DNA from: Chitinimonas taiwanensis DSM 18899
GTDB taxonomy: Bacteria; Pseudomonadota; Gammaproteobacteria; Burkholderiales; Chitinimonadaceae
NCBI RefSeq assembly: GCF_900119825.1
Contig: NZ_FPKR01000013.1
Location: 97,863 to 161,862, forward strand
Direction: 5' to 3'
Length of the DNA: 64,000 bases
Part shown: piece after piece, positions 15,982 through 24,645 of the stretch
Layout of the letters: each line of letters starts with the position of its first letter
Numbering within the stretch: the stretch's first letter is position 1
The notes under the pieces: model-generated
Told to the model about the DNA's origin: nothing
Seen by the model: only the letters and a program-made list of their open reading frames with translations
Database searches by the model: none
Program-made: the position numbers and the translations under genes

Positions 15982-18871
15982 CGGGGTTGTCGATGCTGCA
16001 AAACTTGGCCGACTCAGCGGCGCCCTCCCCTGCGGCATAGCTGGCCACCGGCGCGGCTGCCGGGGCGGCGGCGATCTGGCCACCACCCACCGGCACCGAG
16101 TTCAGCTCGCCACCACGGCCGGTCGACTTCTCGGCGCTGGAGGCGGACAGGGTGCGCAGGTAGTAGGTGGTCTTCAGACCGCGTACCCAGGCCAGCTTGT
16201 ACAGATCGTCCATCTTCTTGCCCGATGCACCGGCCATATAGATGTTCAGGCTCTGCGCCTGGTCGATCCACTTCTGGCGACGCGAGGCGCATTCGACCAG
16301 CCAGTTTGCTTCCACTTCGAAGGCGGTGGCGTAGATGGCCTTCAGGTCTTGCGGCACGCGGTCGATGCGGGTCAGCGAGCCATCGAAGTACTTGATGTCG
16401 CCAATCATCACGTCATCCCACAGGCCACGTTCCTTCAGGTCGTGCACCAGGTGTTCATTGATGACGGTGAATTCGCCCGACAGGTTCGATTTCACGAAGA
16501 TGTTCTGGTAGTTCGGCTCGATGGAGGCGGACACACCGACGATGTTGGCGATGGTCGCGGTCGGGGCGATGGCCAGGCAGTTGCTGTTGCGCATGCCGTA
16601 GGTGGCGATGCGCGCACGCAGCTCGCTCCAGTCCAGCTGGCTGCTGCGATCCATTTCCAGGTAGCCGCCGCGGGCTTCCATCAAGAGGTCGATGCTGTCC
16701 TGCGGCAGGATGCCCTTGGACCACAGGCTGCCAGCGTAGCTTGGGTACTTGCCGCGCTCTTCGGCCAGCTCGGTGCTGGCGTAGTAGGCGTGGTAGGCCA
16801 CCACTTCCATCGAACGGTCGGCGAATTCCACCGCGGCGTCCGAGGCGTACGGGGTGCGCAACAGGTGCAGGCAGTCTTGGAAGCCCATGATGCCCATGCC
16901 GACCGGACGGTGACGCAGGTTGGAATTGCGCGCCTTCTTCACCGGGTAGAAGTTGATGTCGACCACGTTATCCAGCATGCGCATGGCAGTCTTGGTGGTG
17001 CGACGAATCTTGTCGGCGTCCAGCGTGTACTGACCATCGGCGCCCAGCACCATATGGTTGACCAGGTTGACCGAACCCAGATTACACACGGCGATTTCGT
17101 TGTCGTTGGTGTTCAGGGTGATTTCGGTACACAGATTGGAGCTGTGCACCACGCCCACGTGCTGCTGCGGGCTGCGGATATTGCACGGGTCCTTGAAGGT
17201 GAACCAGGGGTGGCCGGTTTCAAACAGCATGGTCAGCATCTTGCGCCACAGCTGCAGGGCCGGAATCTTCTTGTACACGCGCATTTCGCCGCGCTCGGCC
17301 TTGGCTTCGTACTTGGTGTAAGCCTCGGCAAAGGCCTTGCCGTACAGGTCGTGCAGGTCCGGGGTTTCGCTCGGGCTGAACAGGCTCCAGTCGCCGCCTT
17401 CCATCACGCGCTGCATGAACAGGTCGGGAATCCAGTTGGCAGTGTTCATGTCGTGGGTACGACGGCGGTCATCACCGGTGTTCTTACGCAGTTCGAGGAA
17501 TTCCTCGATGTCGGCGTGCCAGGTTTCCAGATAGGCACACACGGCGCCCTTGCGCTTGCCGCCCTGGTTCACCGCCACGGCGGTGTCGTTCACCACCTTC
17601 AGGAAGGGGACGATGCCTTGCGATTTGCCATTGGTGCCCTTGATATGGCTGCCCAGCGCACGCACCGGGGTCCAGTCATTACCCAGGCCGCCGGCGAACT
17701 TGCTCAGCAGGGCGTTTTCCTTCAGACCTTCGTAGATGCCATCGAGGTCATCGGCGATGGTGGTCAGGTAGCAGGACGACAGCTGCGAGCGCAGGGTGCC
17801 CGAGTTGAACAGGGTCGGGGTCGAGGACATGAAGTCGAAGGTCGACAGCACGTTGTAGAACTCGATGGCGCGTGCTTCGCGGTCGATTTCACGCAGCGCC
17901 AGGCCCATGGCCACGCGCATGAAGAAGGCCTGCGGCAGCTCGATGCGATGGCCGTGGATATGCAGGAAGTAGCGATCGAACAGGGTTTGCAGACCCAGGT
18001 AGTCGAACTGGTAGTCGCGATCGTGCTTCATGGCGGCGCCCAGGCGCGCTAGGTCGAACTGCGCCAGTTCCGGGTCGAGCAGCTCGGCTTCAATGCCCTG
18101 CTTGATGAACTTGGGAAAGTATTCGGCGTAACGGGTGGCCATTTCCTCGTGCATCACTTCCTCACCCAGCACTTCGCGGCGCAGGCTGTGCATCAGGAGG
18201 CGAGCGGTGACCTTGGAGTAGGACGGCTCTTTTTCGATCAGCTGGCGGGCGGACAGGATGGCGGACTTGCGCACTTCCTCGGCCGGCACGCCGTCGTACA
18301 GATTCTTCAGGGTTTCGCCGACGATGTGCTCGGCATCGGTCACCGCTTCAAAGCCCGAACAGGCCGATTGCACCAGGGCGCGCAGGCGGGCCACGTCCAG
18401 CGGCTTCACCACGCCTTCGTCGTTCACATTGATGGCGCTGGCCGGTGCGTGCTCGGCTTCGCCCTTGGCCAGACGTTCCTGATGGCGACGTTCGCGGTAC
18501 AGCACATAGGAGCGCGCCACATCGTGCTCGCCCGAGCGCATCAGAGCCAGTTCAACCTGGTCCTGGATGTCTTCGATATGGATGGCGCCGCCTTCCGGCT
18601 TGCGACGCATCAGCGCATTGACCACCAGATCGGTGACGCGCTGCACGGTTTCACGTACCGAGGCCGACTGTGCCGCTGCACCACCATGCACGGCCAGGAA
18701 GGCCTTGGTGATGGCGACCGAGATCTTCATCGGCTCGAACGGGACAACGGCACCGTTACGGCGGATGGTCTTGTACTCGGCGCCCGACTGGGCAGCGGTG
18801 GAGCCCACGCTGTCGTTGGCTTGCGGGTAAGCCGCGCGCGTGGTACTGGCGGTATCGGTAGTGGCGTACAT
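15962..18871 (-). CDS. nrdA: Ribonucleotide reductase class I large subunit NrdA
   Basis: This 969-residue catalytic subunit reduces ribonucleoside diphosphates. The N-terminal ATP-cone (RNGAVVPFEPMKISVAITKAF) gives dATP feedback control and is followed by the R1 barrel with SSCYLTT, SSNLCTEI (active-site Asn, Cys, Glu), AVCNLGSVN and ATIANIVGVSASIEP. The C-terminal CEACQ supplies the redox-shuttle cysteines for thioredoxin or glutaredoxin. NrdR-type and DnaA sites lie upstream. Confidence 0.95.
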   Translation of the reverse strand: MYATTDTASTTRAAYPQANDSVGSTAAQSGAEYKTIRRNGAVVPFEPMKISVAITKAFLAVHGGAAAQSASVRETVQRVTDLVVNALMRRKPEGGAIHIEDIQDQVELALMRSGEHDVARSYVLYRERRHQERLAKGEAEHAPASAINVNDEGVVKPLDVARLRALVQSACSGFEAVTDAEHIVGETLKNLYDGVPAEEVRKSAILSARQLIEKEPSYSKVTARLLMHSLRREVLGEEVMHEEMATRYAEYFPKFIKQGIEAELLDPELAQFDLARLGAAMKHDRDYQFDYLGLQTLFDRYFLHIHGHRIELPQAFFMRVAMGLALREIDREARAIEFYNVLSTFDFMSSTPTLFNSGTLRSQLSSCYLTTIADDLDGIYEGLKENALLSKFAGGLGNDWTPVRALGSHIKGTNGKSQGIVPFLKVVNDTAVAVNQGGKRKGAVCAYLETWHADIEEFLELRKNTGDDRRRTHDMNTANWIPDLFMQRVMEGGDWSLFSPSETPDLHDLYGKAFAEAYTKYEAKAERGEMRVYKKIPALQLWRKMLTMLFETGHPWFTFKDPCNIRSPQQHVGVVHSSNLCTEITLNTNDNEIAVCNLGSVNLVNHMVLGADGQYTLDADKIRRTTKTAMRMLDNVVDINFYPVKKARNSNLRHRPVGMGIMGFQDCLHLLRTPYASDAAVEFADRSMEVVAYHAYYASTELAEERGKYPSYAGSLWSKGILPQDSIDLLMEARGGYLEMDRSSQLDWSELRARIATYGMRNSNCLAIAPTATIANIVGVSASIEPNYQNIFVKSNLSGEFTVINEHLVHDLKERGLWDDVMIGDIKYFDGSLTRIDRVPQDLKAIYATAFEVEANWLVECASRRQKWIDQAQSLNIYMAGASGKKMDDLYKLAWVRGLKTTYYLRTLSASSAEKSTGRGGELNSVPVGGGQIAAAPAAAPVASYAAGEGAAESAKFCSIDNPECEACQ

Positions 18872-19067
18872 GTCAGGAATTCCCCTTTACGTTTATCTAA
18901 TGGGCCGTGGCGCATCGTGCGCGCCAGGACCGGTTATGCAATGAACCGCCCGAAAGGGACCGGGGCGGCAGGTTCAGGTGGTGGGTGTGAACTGCCCGCG
19001 AGCGGCGGACCCCAAAACCCCTGAACGCACACACTCAAAAACACACTGCGGAATACCCACAGCGGGG

Positions 19068-19113
19068 TGTGCATAATCTGTGCAGAAAATGTGGAAAACA
19101 CAATATGTAGTGT
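19068..19113 (-). promoter_or_regulatory. NrdR box pair upstream of nrdA
   Basis: The 16-base near-palindrome at 19098-19113 (ACACAATATGTAGTGT) fits the NrdR consensus. A weaker half-conserved box centred near 19075 lies about 30 bp away, close to the three-helical-turn spacing usual for paired NrdR sites. NrdR-ATP/dATP represses nrd operons. Confidence 0.75.
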
Positions 19114-19159
19114 TTTATGACTGCTTCGACCACTAAGTCTAGTGACGAGACACGGGGCT

Positions 19160-19183
19160 GGCAATAGCTGATTTCGTCATCCC
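19160..19183. other. 24-base motif shared with the prophage intergenic region
   Basis: These 24 bases match the reverse complement of 48863-48886 at 23 of 24 positions. Both copies are non-coding, one upstream of nrdA and one in the inovirus. The nature of the element is unknown. Confidence 0.7.
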
Positions 19184-19280
19184 CGTGGTTGTTGGTTCTG
19201 ACACAGCATGGCGCGCCAAAACTGCCCCGCGCACCGGTCGGCCACCCCCCTTTTGCCGCCAGCTGGCCCCACCCGCCCGG

Positions 19281-19289
19281 TGTGGATAA
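19281..19289 (-). promoter_or_regulatory. DnaA box upstream of nrdA
   Basis: TGTGGATAA is the perfect complement of the DnaA consensus TTATCCACA. nrdA is a known DnaA target in E. coli; its use here is inference. Confidence 0.5.
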
Positions 19290-19444
19290 GTCGCGCCAGA
19301 ACCAGCAGCAAACGCTGATATGACAGGGCTATAAGGGGAAAAGGCGCTGCGCGCGGTAGCGGATTGTCGCTGCGGCTTGCCCGTGGCCGGGCGCGGGTTG
19401 ATCATGCGGGCAGAGCCGATCCACGCCTGCCCTGGAGTCATCAC

Positions 19445-19852
19445 ATGCTGTTTGCTGCCCGCCCCTTGTTTCTGCGCACCACCCTGCTGCTATGCAGCGC
19501 ACTGGCCCTGCCCGCCTGCGCTGGCAAAACACCGCCTGCCGCGACCACCTATGCGCAGCTGGAAGCCGCAATTGGCGGCGCGCGCTGCCAGCAGGACAGC
19601 GACTGCCGCACGGTGGCGGTGGGCGCGCGGGCCTGCGGCGGGCCGGCCGCCTATCTGCCCTGGTCGCAGCGCGAAGGCGATGCGGCACGCATTACTGCAC
19701 TATCCGAGCAGCACCAGCGCCAGGCGCGTGCCGCAGTCAGCGCCAGCGGCATGGCCTCCATCTGCAGCCTGGTCAGCGACCCGGGCGCGCGTTGCGAGGC
19801 GCAGCGCTGCGTATTGCGTAAGGCCGGTGGCGCACAGGAATCGGTGTACTGA
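19445..19852 (+). CDS. Small putative lipoprotein, function unknown
   Basis: From ATG 19445 the product begins with a lipoprotein signal (LLLCSALALPACAGK, lipobox LPAC). The mature part holds several Cys residues (ARCQQDSDCRTV, GARACGG, ASICSLV, ARCEAQRC), so disulfide bonding is likely, and a QDSDC motif seen in small exported proteins. It stands alone and is followed by a terminator. I do not recognise a named family. Confidence 0.65.
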   Translation: MLFAARPLFLRTTLLLCSALALPACAGKTPPAATTYAQLEAAIGGARCQQDSDCRTVAVGARACGGPAAYLPWSQREGDAARITALSEQHQRQARAAVSASGMASICSLVSDPGARCEAQRCVLRKAGGAQESVY

Positions 19853-19891
19853 ACCCGGCGCAGCAGTCCGCCCAAGGCGGGTTACAGCCAG

Positions 19892-19926
19892 AAAAAAGCC
19901 ATGCATCTTGCGATGCATGGCTTTTT
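19892..19926. terminator. Bidirectional intrinsic terminator
   Basis: GCCATGCATC pairs with GATGCATGGC, with A-run and T-run flanks. It separates the lipoprotein gene and the convergent subtilase gene and can serve both. Confidence 0.9.
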
Positions 19927-19971
19927 ATTTGCCAGGGGCAGGCCTTACGGCACCGCCCCGGTACGTACCGC

Positions 19972-22900
19972 TTAGATACCGCGGTCGTTCGGCTGGGTGC
20001 GTTCCACGCCAGCTGCGCTAGGCAGCGGGTCATTGGTCTGCACCATCAGCACGGTGCTGCCTTGGGTGGCGTTTTCAGCGCTGTAGCGCACAGCGGCCAG
20101 ATAACGCTTGCCGGCAGCCAGGTTCTTCCAGCTCATACCCACCGAGGCGGTACCGCCGACATAGGCCTTGCTGGGCAGCAGGGCCTTGAACTCGCCACCG
20201 GTATCGCTGCTGCTCACCGCCCAAGCCGACAGCGTGTAGCTGGCGCTACCACCGACCGGGGCGTAGCCGACCACACAGGCCTTATAGGTACCGGCCGGCA
20301 GGTTCAGCGCCTGCACCGATTCGTCCGAGCTGGCCGAGCCGCTGTTACCGACCAGAGCACCGGCGGCATTGACCACGATCAGGTCAAGGTCATCGGCCGC
20401 ACCGTGTTCGGTATCGGCGTTGTACAGATCGAAACGGGTGACCAGGTTGTTGGCGGCCACGACAAACGGATGCACCTTCACACCACCCGTTGGGTCGTTA
20501 CCGGCAATGCACTCGGCCAAGCCATCGGTTTCTGCCTTCAGCACGGTGTCGCTCAGGCGGGTGGCTTCCTTCAGGCCGCCCTTCACGGCGGTCATGCTGC
20601 CGCTGAAGCCGGTGCCCACGCTGAAGATCTTGCTGCCGGTGGTGGCTTCGCTGCTGACGAAGGACGGTGCAGCCAGCATGCTGCTGCGGGCCGTGAGCGG
20701 GCTGCGCACGGTGTGTACGCCATCGTTCCAGACCAGCGAGCCGTACTGCCACACGCTCTGCGGTGCCGTGCTGCGCACCAGCTTCACGCTGAAGCTCTTG
20801 CTTTCGCCCGGGTTCAGGGTCAGCGAGGACGGGGTGACGGTGACGTCGAAGCCCGGCAGCGTGGCGGTGGCCGTGTAGGTCGACGGGGTGTCGGCCACAT
20901 TGGTCACGGTACGGTTGAAGGTCAGCGAGCCCAGCACATTCGCGGCGGTCAGCGAAGGCAGGTTCAGGTTGTACGGCGCAATCGAACCAAAGGCGCTACA
21001 GGTGGAAGCCGGCAGACCAATATTGGCGCCGCACATATAACGGATGTAGTCGAGTGTGTTGGCGTCGTACACCAGACCCGGATTGGCCGCCGAGTTCGGG
21101 TTCACATGACCCGCACCCTGGGCCCAGGGCAGACGGCCATTGGCCATGCCGGGCTGACCATCGTTCAGCGTGCTGAAACCGGTGGTCATCAGCGCCGACT
21201 TGATCGCGGCCGGCGACCAGCTCGGGTACTTATTGCGCAGCAGCGCGGCCAGGCCAGCCACATGCGGGCTGGACATGGAGGTGCCTTGCAGGAATTCCCA
21301 AGCGGCGGGCGGCACCACGGTGCCGTCGTTGATCGCGTCGTGTTCGGCCTGGGTCTGGTCGGGCACATAGCCAGCCAGAATGTCCACGCCCGGTGCGGTC
21401 AGGTCCGGCTTCAGTGTGCTCAGGTCGCCCTTGTTCGGGCCACGCGAGGAGAAGTCGGCCATCAGCGGCGCAGCAATCACGCCCGGCTTCACTTCGCCCT
21501 TGGCAATCGCGGCCGTCGCGCCAGCACCAGCCGCATAGGCCTTGATAGCCGCGCCCTTCACATTGTCCACATGCAGGGTGGGCAGCGTGTGCAGGTCGGC
21601 GTTCAGGGACTGGTTGCCAGTATTGGCCAGGATCATGCCCACGCCACCGGCAGCCAGCACGGCAGCGCTCTTGTCCACGCGTGCCACGGTGCCGCGGTCA
21701 CACACCACCACCTTGCCGGCCACCTTGGCCGGGTCCAGCACGCCGGTGTTCCAGCACTCGCGCACATGCTGGGCATTCGCACCAGCCATGCCTACTGCGG
21801 AGGCCAGGATCAGGTCTGCAGCCGGTACCGGGGTCTGGTTCAGCGAGGCACCGGTATAGCTGAGGCCATTGCCGAGCGTGGTCGAACCTTCGTAGAAGCG
21901 GTCGTGGGTGGAAGCGGCCACCGTGGTCAGCCATGGGCTGATATGGGCAACCTGGTTGGCCGGACCGCTATTGCCGGCCGAAGCCGCCACGAACACGCCA
22001 GCATCGGCTGCGCCGAGGAAGGCTTGTTCAACCGGGTCGAGCACGCTGGTCTGGCTGCCGCTGATCGAGTAGTTGAGCACGTGTACGCCATCGGCCACGG
22101 CCTTCTCGATCGCCTTCACGCTGTCGCCGGTGAAGCAGGAGTTCTTTGGCGCACCGGGGATGGCTGGGTCGTTATAGCTCCAGCACACCTTGTAGACGGC
22201 CACGCGCGCACGCGGTGCCATGCCCGAGGTCTTGCCCAGGTCCACACCACCCACCGAGGTCGGCACATTGTGGTTACCGGCGGCGGTGCTGGCGGTATGG
22301 GTACCGTGGCCACCATTGTCGCGCGGCGACACATAGTCGCTCCAGTGCGGGGTATAGAGGCCAGCAGCGATCAGCGAGTCGTACTGGTCGCGGAAGTACT
22401 GCGCGCCGATCAGCTTGTTATTACAGGCCGGGAAGCTGCTGCTGGTGATGCAGTCGCCAGTCCAGCCAGCCGGCGGCGGGCCATAGGCCAGCGTGGCGGC
22501 ATTGTCGAAGGTCGGTACACCCTGGGCATCGACGCGGTCGGCAAAGGCGGGGTTTTCCGGCCAGACGCCGCTGTCGATCACGCCGACGATCACATCCTCG
22601 CCCGAGGCGGTCGGGCCGCCCAACAGGTTCCACAGGCCGGTGCCCGGCTTGTCGAGGCCGAGGAAGCTGGCGGTGTAATTGGTCAGCAGTTCGCGCGGCA
22701 GATCGGGGGTGATCGCCATGATGCCGGCGGTCTTCTTCAGCTTGCGCACCTGCTCATCGGTCAAGAGGGCCGAGAAGCCGTTGAACACCAGCTTGTAGTC
22801 ATACACCTTCTGCGCACCGGCCACGGCGGCCAGCACGTCGTTCTGCTTGGTGTCGAGGTAGTTGATATAGGCCTGCACATCGGCAGCCTGCAGATTCAGG

Positions 22901-23076
22901 CGTTGGCCGGGTGCCGGTTGGGTGGCGGCCAGGCCGGCGATACCACCGGCGTAGGAGGCAACCGGCTTGTCCATCAGCTGGACAAGATAGGGGCGGCGTG
23001 CATCCTCGGCCGCTGCGGTGGCAGCAAGGCTGGATACGAGCGCGAGCACAGCCCATTTTGCGGGACGTTGTGTCAT
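19972..23076 (-). CDS. Secreted S8 family serine protease (subtilase) with PA domain
   Basis: This 1034-residue protein has a signal peptide (ending AATAAA), an inhibitor_I9-type propeptide (about 28-130) and an S8 catalytic domain with Asp168 in VGVIDSG, His257 in GGHGTHTAS and Ser600 in GTSMSSPHVAG. A PA domain is inserted near residues 420-530. Then come a fibronectin III-like domain (TFNRTVTNVADTPSTYT) and C-terminal beta-rich regions including a pre-peptidase-like domain. The layout is that of cucumisin-like subtilases. It is probably secreted to degrade extracellular protein. The PEP-CTERM gene just upstream on the same strand may share its promoter. Confidence 0.92.
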   Translation of the reverse strand: MTQRPAKWAVLALVSSLAATAAAEDARRPYLVQLMDKPVASYAGGIAGLAATQPAPGQRLNLQAADVQAYINYLDTKQNDVLAAVAGAQKVYDYKLVFNGFSALLTDEQVRKLKKTAGIMAITPDLPRELLTNYTASFLGLDKPGTGLWNLLGGPTASGEDVIVGVIDSGVWPENPAFADRVDAQGVPTFDNAATLAYGPPPAGWTGDCITSSSFPACNNKLIGAQYFRDQYDSLIAAGLYTPHWSDYVSPRDNGGHGTHTASTAAGNHNVPTSVGGVDLGKTSGMAPRARVAVYKVCWSYNDPAIPGAPKNSCFTGDSVKAIEKAVADGVHVLNYSISGSQTSVLDPVEQAFLGAADAGVFVAASAGNSGPANQVAHISPWLTTVAASTHDRFYEGSTTLGNGLSYTGASLNQTPVPAADLILASAVGMAGANAQHVRECWNTGVLDPAKVAGKVVVCDRGTVARVDKSAAVLAAGGVGMILANTGNQSLNADLHTLPTLHVDNVKGAAIKAYAAGAGATAAIAKGEVKPGVIAAPLMADFSSRGPNKGDLSTLKPDLTAPGVDILAGYVPDQTQAEHDAINDGTVVPPAAWEFLQGTSMSSPHVAGLAALLRNKYPSWSPAAIKSALMTTGFSTLNDGQPGMANGRLPWAQGAGHVNPNSAANPGLVYDANTLDYIRYMCGANIGLPASTCSAFGSIAPYNLNLPSLTAANVLGSLTFNRTVTNVADTPSTYTATATLPGFDVTVTPSSLTLNPGESKSFSVKLVRSTAPQSVWQYGSLVWNDGVHTVRSPLTARSSMLAAPSFVSSEATTGSKIFSVGTGFSGSMTAVKGGLKEATRLSDTVLKAETDGLAECIAGNDPTGGVKVHPFVVAANNLVTRFDLYNADTEHGAADDLDLIVVNAAGALVGNSGSASSDESVQALNLPAGTYKACVVGYAPVGGSASYTLSAWAVSSSDTGGEFKALLPSKAYVGGTASVGMSWKNLAAGKRYLAAVRYSAENATQGSTVLMVQTNDPLPSAAGVERTQPNDRGI

Positions 23077-23109
23077 GGATAGGGTTCCAGTCAGAGTTGG
23101 CGACGACGA

Positions 23110-23805
23110 TCAGGCAGCTTGCTTGCGGCGGTAGGCGATGCCCATGCCGGCAAGACCGAGGGCGATCAGCAAGGCGCTGGCCGGCTCGGGCACGGTGCTC
23201 ACATTCAGATTGTCCAGACCGAACTGGGCCTGATTCTCACCGAGCGGCACGCAGGCGCCGTTCACATCGGTCAGGCAGGCGGTGAAGGCAATCTGCTTGA
23301 GGATCAGGCCAGGTGCATCGAAGGCGAAGCCGCTGAATTCCCAGAAGCCGTTGGCGTTCTGGCCGGGCAGTTCGACGCTGGTGTTGTAGGTATTACCCAG
23401 ATAGTCCTGGGCCGAGATCAGCAGACGTGCCACCGAGAACGGAATATTGGCCACCACCGGCGCCACGAAGCTGGCTTCGAACTTGCCGAGCGTGAAACCC
23501 ATGCCCACATCGCTGGCGATATTCAGGCTGCCATCGTTCAAGCCCAGGTAGTACTGGCTGTCATTCCCCACCGGGCAATCGATCAGAAAACAGGCATCGG
23601 CCACATTCGAACCAATGGCGCCGGCAAAGCCGGTGTCATTCGGGCCGGCGCCGACGGTGAATTTGTAATTGCCATCCGAGAAGAAATCACCGGCCGCATA
23701 AATATCGGGGCTCAGCGAGTCAAAATCGATGACCGCGGCGGAAGCCGCAGGAATGGCAAGGGTCGCGCCAATTGCTATTAGCGCATTCTTAAATAATTTA
23801 TTCAT
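23110..23805 (-). CDS. PEP-CTERM sorting domain protein
   Basis: From ATG 23805, which is preceded by AGGAG, the product has a signal peptide (LIAIGATLAIPAASA) and a C-terminal sorting tail VPEPASALLIALGLAGMGIAYRRKQAA: the PEP motif, a hydrophobic helix and a basic end. Such proteins are cut by exosortase and delivered to the surface or matrix. The middle is a beta-rich ectodomain with no recognisable catalytic motif. No exosortase gene lies in the window, so it must be elsewhere. Confidence 0.85.
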   Translation of the reverse strand: MNKLFKNALIAIGATLAIPAASAAVIDFDSLSPDIYAAGDFFSDGNYKFTVGAGPNDTGFAGAIGSNVADACFLIDCPVGNDSQYYLGLNDGSLNIASDVGMGFTLGKFEASFVAPVVANIPFSVARLLISAQDYLGNTYNTSVELPGQNANGFWEFSGFAFDAPGLILKQIAFTACLTDVNGACVPLGENQAQFGLDNLNVSTVPEPASALLIALGLAGMGIAYRRKQAA

Positions 23806-24225
23806 AACGCTCCTTGGTTTCTGAGCATGCTCAGCGGTGGATTGCACTCCGAGGCCATGACATGGACAAAGGGATACCTTGTCTTTAATGGGCCTCCACA
23901 AGAAACACTCTGCTCCCTGTACGACATCTAACAGCCGCGAGAGCGTAACGTAATCGCCCTATTGGCCAGCAAGCGCAATCGACAAGCACAGCTTTATTGC
24001 GCCAATAAAACAACATTCGCCAATTGCGCGCCGCTGCCGATTTAGAAGTTAAATCCCGTCAATGCAAGACTTTGGATTTAAAGAATTGAATTAGATTATT
24101 CGTCTTCTCTTAAATTAAAAAAACAAGCTGCTAATCTTCCCGCTATGTGCTTACATTGCCGCCTGCCTGACCGGCATACCGGCGGGCTGGTTTGCGCTTT
24201 CATCACATGGATTGATCAGATTCTT
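23806..24225. other. AT-rich intergenic region between divergent secretion-related genes
   Basis: This 420-base spacer carries the promoters for the PEP-CTERM/subtilase pair and for the secretion operon. The stretch 24040-24130 is strongly AT-rich, and TTGAAT at 24086 with TAAATT at 24111 is a weak candidate promoter (19-base spacer). No gene is seen. Confidence 0.4.
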
Positions 24226-24636
24226 ATGAAACTTGCACGGCATACCGGCTTCACCCTGCTCGAACTTTTGGTGGTGGTCGCCATCATTGGCCTCTTGGCC
24301 GCCTATGTCGGTCCGCGTTACTTCTCGCAGATCGGCAAATCCGAACAGACCGTGGCGCGCGCCCAGGTCGAAGCCTTTGCCAAGGCGCTGGATGCCTACC
24401 GCGTGGATGTGGGCAGCTACCCGAGTTCGGAACAGGGTCTGGCCGCGCTGGTCACCCGCCCAGCCGAGCTCGCCAAGTGGAATGGCCCCTATATGCCGAA
24501 GAATCTGCCCGCCGACCCCTGGGGCCGCCCCTATCTCTACCGCGCGCTCAGCCCCACCGAGTACGACCTGCTGTCCTACGGCAAGGACGGCGCACCGGGT
24601 GGCGAAGGCGACGACGCCGATATCGCCAATCGCTGA
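24226..24636 (+). CDS. gspG: Type II secretion major pseudopilin GspG
   Basis: Starting at ATG 24226 (MKLARHTG) the protein has a short basic leader, the prepilin peptidase site G|FTLLELLVVVAIIGLLAAYVG with Glu5, and the GspG core (YRVDVGSYPSSEQGLAAL, LPADPWGRPYLY, DLLSYGKDGAPGGEGDDADI). The terminal acidic loop is the calcium-binding site of GspG. An upstream in-frame ATG at 24145 would create an unlikely long leader. It heads the operon of nine further machinery genes. Confidence 0.93.
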   Translation: MKLARHTGFTLLELLVVVAIIGLLAAYVGPRYFSQIGKSEQTVARAQVEAFAKALDAYRVDVGSYPSSEQGLAALVTRPAELAKWNGPYMPKNLPADPWGRPYLYRALSPTEYDLLSYGKDGAPGGEGDDADIANR

Positions 24637-24645
24637 GCCCGCGCC

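Noticed and set aside
15718..16086. 122-codon minus-strand frame across the nrdA 3' end with repeated SAKLASD peptides
   Set aside because: The peptide repeat reflects the DNA duplication of the nrdA end read in another frame. There is no ribosome site or family.
15725..18052. 775-codon frame antisense to nrdA
   Set aside because: nrdA is unmistakable on the other strand, and the antisense composition is typical of a GC shadow.
20062..23082. 1006-codon open frame antisense to the subtilase gene
   Set aside because: The minus-strand protein has all S8 catalytic motifs. The plus frame is a His/Gly/Arg-rich shadow.
23880..24020. Sigma-54 promoter for the PEP-CTERM gene
   Set aside because: I looked for TGGC-N8-TGC spacing because some PEP-CTERM genes are sigma-54 dependent. 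Only weak partial matches were found.
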